DNA of 64,000 bases. Origin: Glomus cerebriforme (Eukaryota; Glomeromycota; Glomeromycetes; Glomerales; Glomeraceae). The notes under the pieces are model-generated. The model saw nothing but the letters and a program-made list of their open reading frames with translations, was not told the origin of the DNA and made no database searches. Shown one piece after another: positions 61,058 to 64,000 of this stretch (position 1 is the stretch's first letter; every line of letters starts with the position of its first letter). The position numbers and the translations under genes were made by a program. Location: NCBI GenBank assembly GCA_003550305.1, contig QKYT01000220.1, forward strand, positions 61,103 through 125,102. The letters are read 5' to 3'.

Positions 61058-61553
61058 GAAATTTTAGTACAAGATTAAATAGACCTTTAGAATCGATAAT
61101 GATTAGGGTTTTATAAATATTATCATGACCAATTTTTTTTTCATATCTGTCAATCCCCATCGAAGTAATTGTGTATGTTCAACTTTGGGTGGAATTTGCA
61201 AAAAATATATGATATGGACCTTTTTTCCTCTTTTTTTTTTCTTTTGTTCTTTCTTAAAAAATTCTTATTATACACAAAAATTATTTAATGATTATTTGTA
61301 TATAAAAACTACATTATTATTATTATTATTATTATTTTAAAAAAAAATATGATTATAAAAGAAGTATATATCAGTGCTATAATCGACTAGTACATAAAAA
61401 AAAAATTGTTTAATAGTTTAGCGTGAACGATATTTCCACTATATTGATAGTTCCAAAGTAGTCTAATAGTATATACAAAAAATTATGAAATGCTTTAATT
61501 AATAATAATAATGAATAATAATTTATTGATGATTTTAAAAAAGTGAATAATTC
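61058..61553. other. Convergent 3' spacer
   Basis: AT-rich, with an ATT microsatellite at about 61313-61336 and several T runs. No gene is recognised. Confidence 0.4.
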
Positions 61554-62750
61554 TCAATGACCATGTCCATGTTCAAATTGTAAAAGTAGAGGCATAAACA
61601 TTCCCAAAAGCATGAATCCAACGTGCGATTTCTTCATCTTAATAATATTATGACCATTAAAACCATTATCTTTTCCATTTCCACTTGTAACATCTTGCAT
61701 TACATGCATCGCAACATACAAGAAAGTTCCACCAGAAAAAAGTAACAATATTGCAGTCCACCATTTCATTCCAATTGGATTTATTTCACCACTTCTTTGT
61801 AATAAAGAATATGTAAGTATTGCAGATAAAGGAGCAGCTAAAGAGAAAGTGAGCAAATGTTTACGAATTTGACGACGAGTATATGCTTCACGAAGTAAAA
61901 TTGTTGAAAGACCAAAAGCTGCAGGAGCTTTATGCAACATAATAGCTAGAAAAACTATAATCTCAAGAGCTGGTTGACTCGCAGAAGCACCAAGAGCAAT
62001 CCCATCCGCGGCAGCGTGTATTACAAGTCCAATAGTTGCGGAAGCTGGTTTCTTATGTATTGAAGAAGAACCACCCAACATTTCATGATCATCATCATCC
62101 CGATCTCCAGAATTAGCCAAAGAACGAAGTTCAGTTAAACTTACAACATTTCCACGTGAATGATTATGACCATGAGATGAATCAATTTGATCAATTACAA
62201 ACATCATAGCGAAACCAGATATTAATGCGAATCCAATATAATGATGAATCGCACGATCATGATCATGATCATTATCATTATCATCTGGATTATTATCTGG
62301 AGGTGTAGTATTATCAGGATTATCTGGTAATGGTTTATTAGGATTAGGTATATCAGGAGGAGTATCTTCTTGACGTTTTATAGAAATTTTCATGGTCCTT
62401 TTTTGTAAAAAAGTTTTAAAAATATTATTATTATTATTATTATCAGAATCTTCATTATTTAAATTTATATTATTATTCCAAATATTACGTTTATCAAGAA
62501 TATTATCATCTATATTTGTTGGTAAATTACTAGGATTAATATCCTTGAATGATTCTGCAGTATATAAAGTTTCAATTCCTTCAGGTATAATTACAATTAA
62601 TGATGTTCCAACTAAAAGACCGACTCCAAATGCAGATATTGTTCGTAATCTATCTTCAGAAAGATGAAATGCTAATGGAATACTTCCCGCCAGAAAAGAA
62701 CCAATAAACATTGTTATCGAAAGAAGAAACAGCCATAAGAAAGTCTCCAT
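61554..62750 (-). CDS. ZIP-family metal transporter, ZIP9-like
   Basis: Single-exon ORF of 398 codons. Helices are visible at about 5-27 (FLWLFLLSITMFIGSFLAGSI), 38-58, then a large Asn/Asp/His-rich cytoplasmic loop (about 70-165, including DDNDNDHDHDRAIHHYIG). Metal-site helices are IGLVIHAAADGIALGASAS (HxxxD) and IMLHKAPAAFGLSTILLREA (HKxPxxFG). The C-terminal SHVGFMLLGMFMPLLLQFEHGHGH closes the protein. The motif choice (HAAADGIALG and HKAPAAFG) is that of SLC39A9 (ZIP9), which sits on Golgi or plasma membrane and moves zinc. The C-terminal HGHGH and the His-rich loop may bind metal. Repetitive AAT runs make the loop (62390-62470) expandable. Confidence 0.92.
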   Translation of the reverse strand: METFLWLFLLSITMFIGSFLAGSIPLAFHLSEDRLRTISAFGVGLLVGTSLIVIIPEGIETLYTAESFKDINPSNLPTNIDDNILDKRNIWNNNINLNNEDSDNNNNNNIFKTFLQKRTMKISIKRQEDTPPDIPNPNKPLPDNPDNTTPPDNNPDDNDNDHDHDRAIHHYIGFALISGFAMMFVIDQIDSSHGHNHSRGNVVSLTELRSLANSGDRDDDDHEMLGGSSSIHKKPASATIGLVIHAAADGIALGASASQPALEIIVFLAIMLHKAPAAFGLSTILLREAYTRRQIRKHLLTFSLAAPLSAILTYSLLQRSGEINPIGMKWWTAILLLFSGGTFLYVAMHVMQDVTSGNGKDNGFNGHNIIKMKKSHVGFMLLGMFMPLLLQFEHGHGH

Positions 62751-63834
62751 TTAATTCTTTAATTCCAATTATAAGAGATTTTTTTTTCAAACGAAACAAA
62801 TTTCTTACTAAAATCTAAAACTTTTTAATTCTATATATATATATATATAATTCAAAAATTGTTTATAATAAACCGCTCTCTAAACCGAGATCTATTTTTT
62901 TTTTTTTTTTTTAAAAAAAAAAATTCTATAAAATACCAGGAAAAGGGAAATTATATTAATGGCAATACAATGATTGGGTGAAATAATATATATAATATAC
63001 AATTGTGTACAAACAATTGTGCATGCATAAAAATCAGCTGATATAATGATTTATAACGAGCATCTTAACCTAGGGTGTGGAATTTTATTGGCCAGATTTG
63101 ATTTGTGTAACATTTATCTTAGAAAAATTTTCGCAAACAATTGAAAATAAATATTTTATCTGAAAAATATGCATAGGGACATTTATTTAGAATAATTCTT
63201 TTCAGTTTCATTTCATAAATTTATTATATATTATTTATTATTTTAAAAATTAATGTAAATAAACATGTTTTCGCAAAGATAATCTAGAATCTATATTTTT
63301 ACATTCTTTACTAATAAAACATAAGCTAATACAGTAAATCTATGAAAGACTGTTGCAAGTACAAAAGTTTCTTTAAGTAACGACATATTTTAAGTAAAAA
63401 TATTTAGTATATTTTGCATATTTAAAAATTATTTAAACATAAAAAAAAAATAAAATTAAATTAAAACAATAAATTATAACAAAAATATTCTTCTAGGACA
63501 AAATCTGCAGCAAATAGAGCGAAAAAAATTAAAAAAAAACCGCGAAAAAATTATTATCTGCTTAATTATATATATCAAATCTTAAAATACACCCCGGTTT
63601 AGGATAAAGGTCTACACTCACCTTAGGTTAAGGATGCTCTATAATAACAAGATCAAAAAAAAAAATTTTTAATGGCGTGTGTATTACGGTACTAAATATA
63701 TTAGTGAGGTCGGAAGTTTTCTTAAACATACTATACATATAAATTTATACAACGAATTAAGTAATTCAAAATTTTTTTTTAAAAAAAAAATAAATAAATA
63801 AATAATGATACGAACCGAATTTAAATCATAATTT
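62751..63834. other. Spacer upstream of the ZIP gene
   Basis: Contains the ZIP promoter, a (TA)n run at about 62834-62849 and a T19/A10 palindrome at about 62895-62923. Otherwise it is AT-rich with no gene seen. Confidence 0.4.
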
Positions 63835-64000
63835 CTAAAAAGGAGAACCATACAACATTTGTGTAATAAATTGGGTTGTGGTAGCATTATGAATCGATTG
63901 TAATGTGTCTTGATTATTAATTCGACGACGACGACGACGAAGCCGTCTTAAATTTATATTAACGGTCACGAAGGGATTATGACGTCTGGAATTATGTAAA
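63835..64000 (-). CDS. C-terminal fragment of an unidentified protein
   Basis: An open frame enters from the right edge and stops at TAG (63835-63837). About 55 residues are visible, with NPFVTVNINLRRLRRRRRRI near its start and FITQMLYGSPF at the end. The Arg run comes from a CGA repeat (about 63923-63940). I do not recognise the family. The open edge-crossing frame and codon style suggest the end of a real gene, but it could be chance. Confidence 0.45.
   Translation of the reverse strand, partial: LHNSRRHNPFVTVNINLRRLRRRRRRINNQDTLQSIHNATTTQFITQMLYGSPF

Overview
This is a piece of a fungal nuclear genome. It is strongly AT-rich (genes look roughly 30% GC, spacers lower) with long A and T runs. 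Almost every gene is split by short GT-AG introns of about 55 to 150 bases. Gene content is fungal: a conventional kinesin with the fungal IAK tail, the SWI/SNF-RSC subunit Ssr4, an arginine-specific carbamoyl-phosphate synthase small subunit with an arginine-attenuator-like leader ORF, Lhs1 ending in HDEL, and holocytochrome-c synthase. Base composition, intron style and the scattered small inverted-repeat elements suggest an arbuscular mycorrhizal fungus (Glomeromycotina, Rhizophagus-like). That placement is inference; the sequence does not name the species.

Layout, left to right. 1-8.3 kb: SUN-domain protein (-, cut by the left edge), Dus4 (+), CBP20 (-), SRP receptor beta (+), Ssr4 (-). 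8.3-23 kb: an empty 1.3 kb spacer with a G16 tract, acyl-protein thioesterase (+), an unrecognised 345-residue protein (+), kinesin-1 (-), a second empty spacer, then Rpt3 (-) and Esf1 (+) back to back. 23-38.4 kb: a 427 bp inverted-repeat element, D-amino-acid oxidase with a peroxisomal signal (-), a 229 bp foldback element, a small repeat protein (-), Arp4 (-), AK6/Fap7 (+), TMEM62-like phosphoesterase (-), a protein that is only a voltage-sensor-like domain (+), ZNG1-type GTPase (-) and CutC (+). 38.4-45 kb: a gene-free desert of A-rich minisatellite-like sequence with a 16 N gap, a purine-rich stretch and a dead Tc1/mariner copy. 45-64 kb: TM9SF protein (+), the arginine-attenuator-like uORF and CPA1 (+), a GUCD1-like protein (-), holocytochrome-c synthase (-), Lhs1/Grp170 (+), ribosomal protein S26 (+), snurportin-1 (+), a ZIP9-like zinc transporter (-), and the last exon of an unidentified gene (-, cut by the right edge).

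Most genes are housekeeping genes with no operon-like logic. Several sit head to head with 125-210 bp between start codons (CBP20/SRPRB, Rpt3/Esf1, Arp4/AK6, ZNG1/CutC, HCCS/Lhs1), so they probably share bidirectional promoters. The most interesting signal is the short spliced uORF at 48350-48501 ahead of CPA1. After removal of a 74 bp intron it reads as a 25-residue peptide with the Asp-Tyr...Trp-Lys core of the fungal arginine attenuator peptide, at the same residue numbers as in Neurospora. This suggests arginine-dependent ribosome stalling in this lineage.
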